This document shows positions 37,569 to 46,519 of a stretch of 64,000 bases of DNA, piece after piece. Position 1 is the stretch's first letter; each line of letters starts with the position of its first letter. The stretch lies in assembly GCF_003226565.1 (NCBI RefSeq), contig NZ_QKOE01000001.1, positions 248,001 through 312,000 on the forward strand, in the 5' to 3' direction. Position numbers and translations under genes: made by a program. This DNA comes from Parazoarcus communis SWub3 = DSM 12120 (GTDB lineage Bacteria > Pseudomonadota > Gammaproteobacteria > Burkholderiales > Rhodocyclaceae). Below the pieces are notes generated by a model. The model saw only the letters and a list, made by a program, of their open reading frames with translations. It was not told where the DNA came from and ran no database searches.

Positions 37569-37586
37569 CCGCGCTGCAAGGCGCGG
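37569..37586 (+). terminator. GC hairpin after the LOG-family gene
   Basis: CCGCGC (37569-37574) pairs with GCGCGG (37581-37586) over a 6-base loop, 10 bases after the stop codon. No T-tract follows, so this is a weak candidate. Confidence 0.35.
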
Positions 37587-37596
37587 GCAAGGCCAG

Positions 37597-37605
37597 TGAT
37601 AGAAT
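37597..37605 (+). promoter_or_regulatory. Extended -10 promoter element for the DUF2782 gene
   Basis: TGATAGAAT fits the extended -10 pattern TGn-TAnAAT, and would start transcription near 37612, about 17 bases before ATG 37629. No clear -35 hexamer is needed for such promoters and none is visible. Confidence 0.4.
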
Positions 37606-37628
37606 CGCGCCCGAACCAGGAGAACACC

Positions 37629-37952
37629 ATGCGCCGCACCTTGATCACCCTGCTGCTTGCTGCCTCGATGCCCGTGTTTGCGCAGCAACCCCCAAAGCTC
37701 GAGCCCCTGCCCGAACCGCCCCCGCCACCGCCGGGCATGACCGACATTGAAGAACCCCAGGTCACCATCGTGCAGCGTGGCGAGGACACCGTCACCGAAT
37801 ACCGCATCCGCGGCAAGCTCTATATGGTCAAGGTCACCCCACCGCACGGCGTGCCCTACTATCTGGTGGACAAGGAAGGCACCGGCCAGATGGTGCGCGA
37901 CGACACCGCCCCCACGCTGGCCGTGCCGATGTGGGTGATCAAGTCCTGGTAA
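37629..37952 (+). CDS. DUF2782 periplasmic protein
   Basis: This 107-residue protein has a signal peptide (cleavage after FAQ, about residue 19), a proline-rich linker and a small beta-rich domain with the EYRIRGKLYMVKVTP pattern of DUF2782. The function is unknown; in betaproteobacteria it is usually found near polA and thrB, as here. An ATG at 37596 in the same frame precedes the likely transcription start and is rejected. Confidence 0.88.
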   Translation: MRRTLITLLLAASMPVFAQQPPKLEPLPEPPPPPPGMTDIEEPQVTIVQRGEDTVTEYRIRGKLYMVKVTPPHGVPYYLVDKEGTGQMVRDDTAPTLAVPMWVIKSW

Positions 37953-37969
37953 GCCCCTCGGCGGGACCG

Positions 37970-38461
37970 GTGCTGAGCAGTTTTGCGCCGGTCTATCGGG
38001 AGGACGCGCGCATCCTGATCCTGGGCAGCATGCCAGGGGACGCCTCGCTGAGCGCCGACCAGTACTACGCCCACCCACGCAATGCGTTCTGGCCGATCAT
38101 GGGCGCGCTGTTCGGTGCCGGGCCGGAACAGCCTTACGCCGACCGCCTGCAGCGGCTGATGGCGTGTGGCGTTGCGCTATGGGACGTCATCGGCAATTGC
38201 CGGCGCGAGGGCAGCCTGGACAGCGCCATCGAGCCAGACAGCATCGTCGCCAACGATATTCCCGCGCTGATCAACAGCTGCCCTCAGCTGACGCGCATCT
38301 GTTTCAACGGCACTGCGGCGGAACAGGCCTTTCGTCGCCACATCCGGCTGGATGCAAACGGGCGCGAACTGAACCTGCGTCGTCTGCCATCCACCAGCCC
38401 CGCCCATGCCGCGCTGGGCCTTGCCGCCAAGCTGACAGCGTGGCAACAAGCCCTGCAGTAG
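37970..38461 (+). CDS. Hypoxanthine/uracil-DNA glycosylase family protein
   Basis: This 163-residue protein belongs to the UDG superfamily, in the DNA-deoxyinosine glycosylase group. The active-site motif 1 is LGSMPGDASL, followed by the YYAHPRNAFWPIM segment, and motif 2 is LPSTSPAHA, near residue 140. The family removes deaminated bases. GTG 37970 gives the expected N-terminus (two residues before SFAPV); GTG 37931 is in frame but lies inside the DUF2782 gene. It is 17 bp after DUF2782 and thus likely cotranscribed. Confidence 0.85.
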   Translation: MLSSFAPVYREDARILILGSMPGDASLSADQYYAHPRNAFWPIMGALFGAGPEQPYADRLQRLMACGVALWDVIGNCRREGSLDSAIEPDSIVANDIPALINSCPQLTRICFNGTAAEQAFRRHIRLDANGRELNLRRLPSTSPAHAALGLAAKLTAWQQALQ

Positions 38462-38495
38462 GCAGGCTCAAGACAACTGCACCACCGGAGTCATC

Positions 38496-39446
38496 ATGTC
38501 CGTTTTCACCCCTGTCCCCGAAACCGTCCTGGCCCAATGGCTGCAGAACTACGCCATCGGCCGCCTGGTCGAACTCAAGGGCATCTCCGCCGGGGTGCAG
38601 AACAGCAATTTCTTCGTCACCACCACGCTTGGGCGCTACGTGTTGACCTTGTTCGAGGACATGCCGCGCGCGGAACTGCCCTATTACCTGCACCTGATGG
38701 CGCACCTGGCCCGTCACGGATTGCCGGTGCCCGCCCCCATCGCCAACCGCGACAACGAATACCTGGGCACACTGCAAGGCAAGCCCGCCGTGCTGGTGAT
38801 GCGGCTTCAGGGCGCGTCGGACATGACGCCGGATACCGACCGCTGCACCCGGGTTGGTGCCATGCTGGCCGGACTGCACCTTGCCGGCCAGTCCTACGGC
38901 CGGCGCCAGGCCAACCCACGCGGAGCCAGCTGGCGCAGCGAGGCCGCACAACGGGTGCGTAACCACCTGCCGACAGACGAGCGCGCGCTGCTGGATGCCG
39001 AGTTGTGCTTTCAGAGCACACTGGATTGCGGGCAGCTACCGGCCGGCGCAATCCATGCCGACCTGTTCCGTGACAACGTGCTGTGGGATGGCGAACACAT
39101 TGGTGGCGTCATCGACTTCTACTTTGCCGGACACGACACCTGGCTGTTCGACCTTGCAGTCACCGTCAACGACTGGTGCACCGAAGCCGATGGCAGCCTG
39201 AACCGCGCGCGCTACGACGCCCTGGTGCAGGCCTATCATGCCGAACGCCCCTTCACCGCGGCAGAACGTGCAGCGTGGCCGGGCATGCTGCGTGCCGCCG
39301 CGCTGCGCTTCTGGCTGTCGCGGGCGCTGGACTTCCATCTACCGCGCGAAGGCGAGATGGTGCTGGTCAAGAATCCGCACGAATACCGGGACATCCTTCG
39401 CCTGCATATCGACGTCCCCGCACCGCCACTGCCCGGCCAGGTTTGA
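38496..39446 (+). CDS. thrB: Homoserine kinase (ThrB, APH-fold type)
   Basis: This 316-residue enzyme phosphorylates homoserine in threonine synthesis. It is the aminoglycoside-phosphotransferase-like type (TIGR00938) common in betaproteobacteria and not the GHMP-kinase type. Evidence is the SAGVQNSNFFV ATP-binding strand, the catalytic loop AIHADLFRDNVLWD (Asp near residue 190) and the metal-binding GVIDFYFAGHD motif. CGGAG is six bases before ATG 38496. No thrA or thrC is adjacent. Confidence 0.93.
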   Translation: MSVFTPVPETVLAQWLQNYAIGRLVELKGISAGVQNSNFFVTTTLGRYVLTLFEDMPRAELPYYLHLMAHLARHGLPVPAPIANRDNEYLGTLQGKPAVLVMRLQGASDMTPDTDRCTRVGAMLAGLHLAGQSYGRRQANPRGASWRSEAAQRVRNHLPTDERALLDAELCFQSTLDCGQLPAGAIHADLFRDNVLWDGEHIGGVIDFYFAGHDTWLFDLAVTVNDWCTEADGSLNRARYDALVQAYHAERPFTAAERAAWPGMLRAAALRFWLSRALDFHLPREGEMVLVKNPHEYRDILRLHIDVPAPPLPGQV

Positions 39447-39510
39447 ACTCGCCCGACCAATCGGCTAGCATCCCGACTCCATACGCTGCAATGCAGCGCC
39501 AACTTGATCA

Positions 39511-40290
39511 ATGACCCATACCCCTTCCCGCCCTGCCGGCCACTATCACCCTCAGCCCGAACCGGGCACGGTCAGCCCAGCGCACGCACTGCAGTGGCTG
39601 GCGACCGGCTGGCGCCTGTTCATCCAGGCACCGGGGGTCTGGCTGTTACAGACACTGATCTTCATCCTCATCCTGTCGGCACTGGGCTTTGTGCCCTTCA
39701 TTGGCTGGGCTGCAGCACCGGTGGCGTTTCCGGTGCTGGTTGCCGGGCTGGTTGCCGGTGCCGATGCGCAGGCACGTGGCGAAGCCTTGCGGGTCGACCA
39801 TCTGTTCGAGGGCATCCGCCGCCATGCTGGCAACCTGCTGATCGTCGGCGGCTTTCACCTGCTGGGCGCCTTGCTGGCGGCCATCATCGCAGCTGCCATC
39901 GGCGGCAGCGCGGTGTTGACCGGCATGCTGGTGGGCGCATTTGCCGGCATGGGCCTGGCAGCTGGCGGGGTGATGTTCGGCGTACTGGTATTCACCCTGC
40001 TGTGGAGCCTGCTGATGATGGCCCTGTGGTTCGCCCCGGCGCTGGTGATGCTGCAACGCGTTGCCCCGCTGGATGCGATGAAGTGCTCGGCCAAGGCCTG
40101 CTTCGGCAACCTGCTGACCTTCATCGTGCTGGCCATCATGCTCTACGTACTGGCCTGGGTGGCAATGTTGCCGGCCGGCCTGGGTATCTTTGTGCTGGTG
40201 CCGGTACTGGCCGGCGCCCTGCACGCCGCCTGGCGCGACACTTTCGCGCCACCGCTGGCGCTGACTCCCCCTGAACAACCCCTCGAGTAA
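39511..40290 (+). CDS. BPSS1780-family membrane protein, copy 1
   Basis: This 259-residue inner-membrane protein has about six hydrophobic helices and a proline-rich N-terminus. It has features of the BPSS1780 family seen in Burkholderiales and Rhodocyclales: a GWRLFIQAPGVW start, a MALWFAPALVML motif and an AMKCSAKACFGN segment. Its function is unknown. It is followed 5 bp later by a paralogue. The gene follows thrB but with its own 64-bp gap. Confidence 0.8.
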   Translation: MTHTPSRPAGHYHPQPEPGTVSPAHALQWLATGWRLFIQAPGVWLLQTLIFILILSALGFVPFIGWAAAPVAFPVLVAGLVAGADAQARGEALRVDHLFEGIRRHAGNLLIVGGFHLLGALLAAIIAAAIGGSAVLTGMLVGAFAGMGLAAGGVMFGVLVFTLLWSLLMMALWFAPALVMLQRVAPLDAMKCSAKACFGNLLTFIVLAIMLYVLAWVAMLPAGLGIFVLVPVLAGALHAAWRDTFAPPLALTPPEQPLE

Positions 40291-40295
40291 ATCGC

Positions 40296-41066
40296 ATGCA
40301 AGCCAATCAACTACCCATGCAACGCGGCTGGGGCTGGCTGCGCGACGGCCTGACGCTGTGGCGAAGCAGCCCGGCGCTGCTCAGCTTCCTGGCCTTCGGC
40401 TACATCCTCATCCTGCTGGTGATCAGCATCTTTCCGCTGATCGGGCAACCGATCGCCTCGCTGCTGATGCCGGTGCTGTCCTTGGGCGTGCTGAACGGCT
40501 GCCGGGCGATCGAGGCGGGGCGCAAGGTGGGGCCGGACATCCTGTTCTCGGGCTTCAAGAGCAATCTACCCAGTCTGATCACCATTGGCGGCATCTACCT
40601 GATTGCCAGCCTGCTGGTCCTGCTGATCACCTCGCTGTTCGACGGAGGCGGTCTGCTCAAGGCCATGACCGGCAGCCGGGTAGACGAAGCGGCGGCAGGT
40701 GACCCCTCTTTCCTGTTTGCACTGCTGGTCGCGGTTGCGCTGTCGACACCGGTGGTGATGGCGTACTGGTTTGCGCCCCTGCTTGCCGGCTGGTGGAAGT
40801 TGACCGCCCCCAAAGCCATGTTCTTCAGCTTCTACGCCTGCTTGCGCAACTGGCGGCCGTTTCTGGCCTATGCGATCGGGCTGCTGATCTTCGGCGGACT
40901 GCTGCCGGGCATCATCATCGGCGTGGTCGGGCTGGTGTCACCGATGCTGGCCACCCTGCTGTCGATCCCCTTGCCGCTCATCCTGATTCCCGTGGTGTTC
41001 GCCAGCTTCTATACCTCGGCACGCGACGTGTTCGGCTTGCCCGATGAGGCCGGCCTTGCCCACTGA
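40296..41066 (+). CDS. BPSS1780-family membrane protein, copy 2
   Basis: This 256-residue polytopic membrane protein is a paralogue of the preceding gene: same order of helices, with WLRDGLTLWRSSP at the start, a MAYWFAPLLAGW motif and an AMFFSFYACLRN segment at matching places. Its function is unknown. It overlaps the start of nadD by 23 bases, so it belongs to the nadD-rsfS-rlmH transcription unit. Confidence 0.8.
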   Translation: MQANQLPMQRGWGWLRDGLTLWRSSPALLSFLAFGYILILLVISIFPLIGQPIASLLMPVLSLGVLNGCRAIEAGRKVGPDILFSGFKSNLPSLITIGGIYLIASLLVLLITSLFDGGGLLKAMTGSRVDEAAAGDPSFLFALLVAVALSTPVVMAYWFAPLLAGWWKLTAPKAMFFSFYACLRNWRPFLAYAIGLLIFGGLLPGIIIGVVGLVSPMLATLLSIPLPLILIPVVFASFYTSARDVFGLPDEAGLAH

Positions 41067-41742
41067 GAGCACCGCCGGTAGCCCGATCGGCCTGCTCGGC
41101 GGCACGTTCGACCCCATTCACTTCGGTCACCTGCGCCTGGCTCAGGAGGCCTGCAATGCACTCGCATTGGCCGGGGTCAGATTGATTCCGGCAGGCCGCC
41201 CACCGCATCGGGGCGTTCCCGGCTCCACCGCCGAAGACCGTCTGGCCATGGCACGCCTGGCCGCACAGGGCAACCCGGTGTTCGAGGTGGACGATGGTGA
41301 GGTCCGCTCGGCCCAGAAGAGCTACACCATCCTGACCCTCGAGCGCCTGCGCGCCGCACTGGGGTCACGGCAGCCGCTGGTATTGATCCTTGGTGCAGAC
41401 GCCTTCGAAGGCCTGCCCAGTTGGCATCGCTGGCAGGACCTCTTCAGCCTCGCGCATATCGCGGTAGCCAACCGTCCCGGCTACGCGCCCCATGGCCGGC
41501 GCTGGCCCGGCACCCTGTCACCGGAACTTGACCAGGCTTGCTACAACCGCCTGATCACCGACCCCATGCGGCTGCGTGACCAGGCTGGCGGACTGGTGAT
41601 TCCGTTCGACATGACCCCGTTGGCGATCTCCGCATCACTCATCCGCGACCTGGTGCGTACTGGCGCCAGTCCGCGTTATTTGCTGCCCGATTCGGTTCTC
41701 GACTATATTGGGTTGCATCACCTCTACGAAAATCACGAATGA
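41044..41742 (+). CDS. nadD: Nicotinate-nucleotide adenylyltransferase
   Basis: This cytoplasmic enzyme makes deamido-NAD from nicotinate mononucleotide and ATP. The 232 residues include the GGTFDPIHFGHLRLA motif (HxGH nucleotidyl-transferase signature) near residue 20 and the ISASLIRDLV (ISxTxxR-type) motif near residue 200. The start overlaps the preceding membrane-protein gene, and the stop overlaps rsfS (ATGA). The order nadD-rsfS-rlmH is widely conserved. Confidence 0.95.
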   Translation: MRPALPTESTAGSPIGLLGGTFDPIHFGHLRLAQEACNALALAGVRLIPAGRPPHRGVPGSTAEDRLAMARLAAQGNPVFEVDDGEVRSAQKSYTILTLERLRAALGSRQPLVLILGADAFEGLPSWHRWQDLFSLAHIAVANRPGYAPHGRRWPGTLSPELDQACYNRLITDPMRLRDQAGGLVIPFDMTPLAISASLIRDLVRTGASPRYLLPDSVLDYIGLHHLYENHE

Positions 41743-42110
41743 ACACGCCCAAACTGGAGAAAATCGTTGTTGCCGCCCTTGAGGACATCAAGGCGCGCGA
41801 CATCGAAGTCATCAACACCACCAAGCTCACCGCCCAGTTCGATCGCATCATCGTCGCCAGCGGCGACTCCAACCGCCAGACGCGATCGCTGGCCCGCCAC
41901 GTTCAGGACAAGGTCCGCGAAGCCGGTGGCGAAGTCATCGGCGTGGAAGGCGAGGACACCGGTGACTGGGTGCTGGTCGATCTGGGTGACGTGGTGGTGC
42001 ATATCATGCAACCGGCCATCCGCAGCCATTACAACCTTGAGGAATTGTGGGCCACCACGCCCGCTGCACGGCGCAAGGCCGCCGCTGCCGCACACAGTGC
42101 CGGAGAGTAA
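41739..42110 (+). CDS. rsfS: Ribosome silencing factor
   Basis: This 123-residue cytoplasmic protein binds uL14 and blocks subunit joining in starved cells. The RsfS/YbeB signature is present: ALEDIKARDIEVINT at the start, IVASGDSNRQTRSLA, and the GDWVLVDLGDVVVHIM segment. The ATG overlaps the nadD stop, and rlmH begins at the very next base after the stop. Confidence 0.95.
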   Translation: MNTPKLEKIVVAALEDIKARDIEVINTTKLTAQFDRIIVASGDSNRQTRSLARHVQDKVREAGGEVIGVEGEDTGDWVLVDLGDVVVHIMQPAIRSHYNLEELWATTPAARRKAAAAAHSAGE

Positions 42111-42581
42111 GTGAAGCTGCTCATCGTCGCCGTCGGTCATCGCATGCCTGCATGGGTGGAAGCCGGCTTCGACGAGTTTGCCAAACGCATGCCACGTGAG
42201 CTGCCCTTGCAACTGGTCGAGATCAAGGCTGAACCCCGCACCTCGGGCAAGACGGTCGACGCCATGATGAATGCCGAAGCGGCCAGGATCGAGGCCGCGC
42301 TGCCACCGCGCTGCCGTCGGGTCATCCTGGATGAGCGCGGCAGCGACCTGAGCAGTGTGGCGCTGGCACGTCGCCTGGAAGACTGGCAGGCGCAGGGCCA
42401 GGACGTGGCACTGATCGTTGGCGGCCCGGACGGCCTCGCCCCCGCATTCAAGGCCAGCGCAGATGAGGCGATCAGACTGTCGAGCCTGACCCTGCCCCAT
42501 GCACTTGTCCGGCCCCTTCTGGCAGAGGCGCTATATCGCGCCTGGAGCATCAACCGCAACCATCCCTACCACCGTGAGTGA
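42111..42581 (+). CDS. rlmH: 23S rRNA (pseudouridine1915-N3)-methyltransferase
   Basis: This 156-residue SPOUT methyltransferase modifies pseudouridine 1915 in helix 69 of 23S rRNA on assembled 70S ribosomes. It has the [10 protein letters not shown] strand, the IVGGPDG SAM-binding loop and the C-terminal [15 protein letters not shown] knot motif that is specific to the family. GTG 42111 directly follows the rsfS stop codon, so translation is coupled. Confidence 0.95.
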   Translation: MKLLIVAVGHRMPAWVEAGFDEFAKRMPRELPLQLVEIKAEPRTSGKTVDAMMNAEAARIEAALPPRCRRVILDERGSDLSSVALARRLEDWQAQGQDVALIVGGPDGLAPAFKASADEAIRLSSLTLPHALVRPLLAEALYRAWSINRNHPYHRE

Positions 42582-42602
42582 TCGCGGCCCGGAATACACG
42601 CC

Positions 42603-43223
42603 ATGTCTGCCATTCAGCCCCGCATCTACCTCGCTTCGAAAAGCCCCCGCCGGCGCGAGCTGCTGCGCCAGATCGGCGTACAGTTCGATGTGCTCACCTT
42701 TCGCGGCGGAGAGCGTGGCGAAGATGCCGATGTCGACGAAACCCCTCTGCCAGGCGAGAGTGTCGAGCGCTATGTCGAGCGGTTGGCACTGACCAAGGCG
42801 GAAGCCGGCATGCGCCGCATCGTGTGGCGCAAGCTGCCGCGCCAGCCCGTACTGGCGGCCGACACGACCTTGGAGCTCGACGGTGAGATCATTGGCAAAC
42901 CGGTCGATGCCGACGATGCGCGCAACATCCTGCAGCGCCTGTCCGGCCGTACCCACCGGGTACTGACCGCGATTGCGATCAGCGACGGCAACCGCATCCG
43001 CAGCCGCATCTCCGACAGCACGGTGCGTTTCCGCGCGCTGACCGAAAAGGACATCCGCCATTATGTCGCCTCCGGCGAACCCATGGACAAGGCCGGCGCC
43101 TATGGCATCCAGGGGCGCGCCGCAGTGTTCATCGAGGAGATCCGCGGCAGCTATTCGGGCATCATGGGCCTGCCCTTGTTTGAAGCGGCGGAACTGCTGG
43201 AGGTGTTCGACTACCCGCTTTAG
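42603..43223 (+). CDS. Maf-family nucleoside triphosphate pyrophosphatase
   Basis: This 206-residue enzyme hydrolyses non-canonical or dTTP/UTP-type nucleotides to monophosphates. The Maf motifs are LASKSPRRREL near the N-terminus, VLAADTTLELDGEI (catalytic Asp) and the KAGAYGIQG motif. The sequence is nearer to YhdE (dTTP/UTP class) than YceF, given its position just upstream of rng, as in enterobacteria (inference). Confidence 0.92.
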   Translation: MSAIQPRIYLASKSPRRRELLRQIGVQFDVLTFRGGERGEDADVDETPLPGESVERYVERLALTKAEAGMRRIVWRKLPRQPVLAADTTLELDGEIIGKPVDADDARNILQRLSGRTHRVLTAIAISDGNRIRSRISDSTVRFRALTEKDIRHYVASGEPMDKAGAYGIQGRAAVFIEEIRGSYSGIMGLPLFEAAELLEVFDYPL

Positions 43224-43338
43224 CCCACCCCCAGCACCTGCCGCCCGATACGCGCAGGTGCCCCGCTCAACGATGAGCCATGCGCAATGGCAGACTTCCC
43301 GACTGTCCTTGCGCATTTCCCATTGGACCGCAGCGCGC

Positions 43339-44793
43339 ATGAGCATCGAATTCCTGATCAACTTTACCCCGCAGGAGACGCGGGTCGCCATTGTCGAACA
43401 AGGCGTCGTACAAGAACTGCATGTCGAACGCACTGCCAGTCGTGGCATCGTCGGCAACATCTATCTTGGCAAGGTGGTGCGTGTGCTGCCTGGCATGCAG
43501 TCGGCCTTCATCGAAATCGGCCTGGACCGTACCGCCTTTCTCCACGTCGCCGACATCTGGACCGACCGTCCACACGGCGAGGCGGCCAAGCCCATCGAGA
43601 AGATCCTGGTCGAGGGTCAGAACCTGCTGGTACAGGTACTGAAGGACCCGATCGGCACCAAGGGCGCCCGGCTCTCCACTCAAGTCAGCCTGGCAGGCCG
43701 GTTACTGGTATACCTGCCACAGGAGAAGCACATCGGTATCTCCCAGCGCATCGAGGATGAGGCCGAGCGCGAGCAGCTACGCGAGCGCCTGACCCGACTG
43801 GTGCCGGAGGACGAACCCGGCGGCTTCATCGTCCGGACCATGGCGGAATCCGCCACCGACGAGGAGCTGGCAGCCGACATTGCCTACCTGCGCAAGCTGT
43901 GGCGTGAAATCGGCAACACCACCATCGGCGCCTTTCCGCCCAAATTGCTGCATGAAGACCTTGGACTCGGCCAGCGTACGCTGCGCGACCTGGTCGATGA
44001 AGAAACCACCCGCATCCGCGTCGATTCGCGGGAGAACTTCCAGAAGCTCACCGCCTTTGCCGCCGAATACACGCCCAAGGTCTTGCCGCTGCTCGAGCAC
44101 TACACGGGCGAACGCCCGCTGTTCGAGCTCTACAATGTCGAAGAAGAGATCCAGCGGGCGCTGGCACGCCGCGTCGATCTGAAGTCGGGCGGCTATCTGA
44201 TCATCGATCAGACCGAAGCGATGACCACGGTGGACGTCAACACCGGCGGTTTCGTGGGTGCACGCAACTTCGACGACACCATCTTCAAGACCAACCTCGA
44301 AGCCACCCAGGCTATCGCCCGCCAGCTGCGGCTGCGCAACCTCGGCGGCATCATCATCATCGACTTCATCGACATGGAGAACACCGAACATCGCGAGATG
44401 GTGCTCGATGAATTCCGCAAGGCCTTGTCGCGCGACCATACCAAGATGAGCATCAACGGTTTTACCGCGCTCGGCCTGGTGGAGATGACACGCAAACGCA
44501 CCCGCGAATCCCTTGCCCACCTGTTGTGCGAGCCCTGCCCCACCTGCAGCGGTCGCGGCGAGGTCAAGACCGCGCGTACGGTGTGCTACGAGATCCTGCG
44601 CGAACTGCTACGCGAGGCGCGCCAGTTCAACGCCCGCGAGTTCCGCGTGCTCGCGGCCCCCAATGTCATCGACCTGTTCCTCGACGAAGAAAGCCAGTCA
44701 CTGGCCATGCTGTCGGACTTCATCGACAAGAAGGTATCGCTGCACCCGGAAGCCAGCTACACCCAGGAACAATTCGATATCGTGTTGCTGTGA
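43339..44793 (+). CDS. rng: Ribonuclease G
   Basis: This cytoplasmic endoribonuclease of 484 residues matures the 5' end of 16S rRNA and cuts single-stranded AU-rich RNA. It has an N-terminal S1 domain (about 36-125, NIYLGKVVRVLPGMQSAF), the catalytic TVDVNTGGFVG and IIIDFIDM motifs with the two metal Asp residues, and the Zn-link CPTC near residue 398. Its length matches RNase G, lacking RNase E's C-terminal scaffold. ATG 43339 is used; the open frame from 43063 lies within the maf gene. Confidence 0.95.
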   Translation: MSIEFLINFTPQETRVAIVEQGVVQELHVERTASRGIVGNIYLGKVVRVLPGMQSAFIEIGLDRTAFLHVADIWTDRPHGEAAKPIEKILVEGQNLLVQVLKDPIGTKGARLSTQVSLAGRLLVYLPQEKHIGISQRIEDEAEREQLRERLTRLVPEDEPGGFIVRTMAESATDEELAADIAYLRKLWREIGNTTIGAFPPKLLHEDLGLGQRTLRDLVDEETTRIRVDSRENFQKLTAFAAEYTPKVLPLLEHYTGERPLFELYNVEEEIQRALARRVDLKSGGYLIIDQTEAMTTVDVNTGGFVGARNFDDTIFKTNLEATQAIARQLRLRNLGGIIIIDFIDMENTEHREMVLDEFRKALSRDHTKMSINGFTALGLVEMTRKRTRESLAHLLCEPCPTCSGRGEVKTARTVCYEILRELLREARQFNAREFRVLAAPNVIDLFLDEESQSLAMLSDFIDKKVSLHPEASYTQEQFDIVLL

Positions 44794-44800
44794 GCATGTG

Positions 44801-45787
44801 GTGAATCCATCTTCCCCCAACTCCACCCCGTCGCCACAGGCCGGAGAACCGCTGCCCGGCCGCTACTCGCACCCGCTCGCGCTCTACTTCGCCGCCACCC
44901 GGCCGGCCTTCCTGACGGTTACCCTGGTGGCCTGCCTGATCGGGCTTGCCAGTGCGCATGCGGGTGGGGTAAGCATCAATGCCCTCACCGCAACGGCCAC
45001 CGTACTGTTCGCCCTGGTCGCGCACGCCGGGGTCAATGTCATCAACGACTATCACGACGCACGGAACGGTGCCGACGCCGCCAACACCGCGCGACTCTTT
45101 CCCTTCACCGGCGGTAGCCGGTTCATCCAGAACGGTGTGCTCAGCGCCGCCCAGACCGGACGCTTCGGCTATCTGCTGCTGGCCTCGGTCGTGCCGGCAG
45201 GCTTGTGGCTGAGCTGGCATAGCGGCCCCGGGCTGGTGGCAATCGGTCTGGCGGGCTTGTTCTTCGGCTGGGCGTATTCCGCGCCGCCGCTTGCACTGAT
45301 GAGTCGCGGCCTGGGTGAGCTGGCCATTGCCGGCGGCTGGCTGATGGTGGTGATCGGAACCGACTATGTTCAACGCGGCTATTTCGACAGTCTGCCCTTG
45401 CTGGCCGGTGTGTCCTACGCCTTGTTGGTGGCCAACCTTTTGTTCATCAACCAGTTTCCCGACCGCGACGGCGATGCCTTGGCCGGCAAACGTACCTTGG
45501 TGGTGCGTCTGGGCACCGAACGGGCCAAATGGGGTTACCTGATCATCAGCCTGATCGCCTACGCCTGGCTGATTGGCCTGGCTGGCGAAGGCCATCTGCC
45601 ACAGAAGGCCGGCATCGCGGCCTTTACCCTGGTCCTGTCGCTGACCGCCGGGCGTGACCTGATCGAGCATGCAGGCGATCCCCAGGCCTTGCGTCCGGCA
45701 ATCAAGCGCACCATTCTCGCCGCCCATCTTCACGGCCTGTTATTGGCCGTCAGCCTCGCCCTCTTCTCCGGAACCTCCGCTTCATGA
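44801..45787 (+). CDS. UbiA/MenA-superfamily prenyltransferase
   Basis: This integral membrane prenyltransferase of about 328 residues has some eight to nine helices. The first Asp-rich motif is NDYHDARNGAD, the second is NQFPDRDGDALAGKRT; both resemble the MenA/DHNA-octaprenyltransferase arrangement more than UbiA. No other menaquinone genes are in the window, so the acceptor is open. GTG 44801 (or the adjacent GTG 44798) follows 7 bp after rng. The stop overlaps the next gene (ATGA). Confidence 0.85.
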   Translation: MNPSSPNSTPSPQAGEPLPGRYSHPLALYFAATRPAFLTVTLVACLIGLASAHAGGVSINALTATATVLFALVAHAGVNVINDYHDARNGADAANTARLFPFTGGSRFIQNGVLSAAQTGRFGYLLLASVVPAGLWLSWHSGPGLVAIGLAGLFFGWAYSAPPLALMSRGLGELAIAGGWLMVVIGTDYVQRGYFDSLPLLAGVSYALLVANLLFINQFPDRDGDALAGKRTLVVRLGTERAKWGYLIISLIAYAWLIGLAGEGHLPQKAGIAAFTLVLSLTAGRDLIEHAGDPQALRPAIKRTILAAHLHGLLLAVSLALFSGTSAS

Positions 45788-46518
45788 GTTTTCACGCTGC
45801 AGACCGCGTTCGTGCGGTGATATTCGATATGGACGGACTGCTGCTCGACTCCGAGCGCATCGCCTACGCCATCGGCCGCGAATCCAGCCTGCACCTCGGC
45901 CTGCCCTGGGATCACGAGGTAGCCATGCGGATGATCGGTACCAATTCACGCGACGGTTACCAGCTGCTGCAGGACGCCTTTGGCCCGGACTTTCCGGTCG
46001 AGGCACACCAGGCCGAGTTCGGCCGGCGTTACGAACAAGCCATCATGGAAGGGCGCTTTCCGCTCAAGCCCGGCGTACACGAGCTGCTCGACCTGCTTGC
46101 ACAACGCGGCCTTCCGTGTGCGGTTGCCACGTCCACCCGACGCAGCCGCGCACTGCCCAAGCTGCAACATGTCGGCATCCTCGAGCGTCTGCATGGTGTG
46201 GTCGGTGGTGACGAAGTCACCCATGGCAAACCTGCACCCGACATCTATCTGGCCGCAGCGGCGCTGGTCGACGTCCCGATCGAGGACTGTCTGGTGCTGG
46301 AAGACTCCAACACCGGCGTACGCGGCGGGCTGGCCTCTGGCGCCCAGGTGGTGATGGTGCCCGACCTGCTGACTCCGGCCGAAGACATCGTGGCACGAGG
46401 TGTAACGGTACTAGCCGACCTGCACGCCGTCGCAGCCCGCCTTCAGCCCTGGAACGCCCCCAAACCGAATTTCGCTCGCGGCCAGGATCAGCGCCGCGGG
46501 CCCCCGGAGCCCCACTGA
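45784..46518 (+). CDS. HAD-superfamily phosphatase, beta-phosphoglucomutase-like
   Basis: This 244-residue HAD hydrolase of subfamily IA has motif I as [11 protein letters not shown] (nucleophile and acid/base Asp), motif II in VATSTRR, and motif III/IV in [11 protein letters not shown] and [12 protein letters not shown]. The C1 helical cap sits after motif I. The substrate is unknown. ATG overlaps the stop of the prenyltransferase, and ruvA starts one base after its own stop. Confidence 0.9.
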   Translation: MSFHAADRVRAVIFDMDGLLLDSERIAYAIGRESSLHLGLPWDHEVAMRMIGTNSRDGYQLLQDAFGPDFPVEAHQAEFGRRYEQAIMEGRFPLKPGVHELLDLLAQRGLPCAVATSTRRSRALPKLQHVGILERLHGVVGGDEVTHGKPAPDIYLAAAALVDVPIEDCLVLEDSNTGVRGGLASGAQVVMVPDLLTPAEDIVARGVTVLADLHAVAARLQPWNAPKPNFARGQDQRRGPPEPH

Positions 46519-46519
46519 C

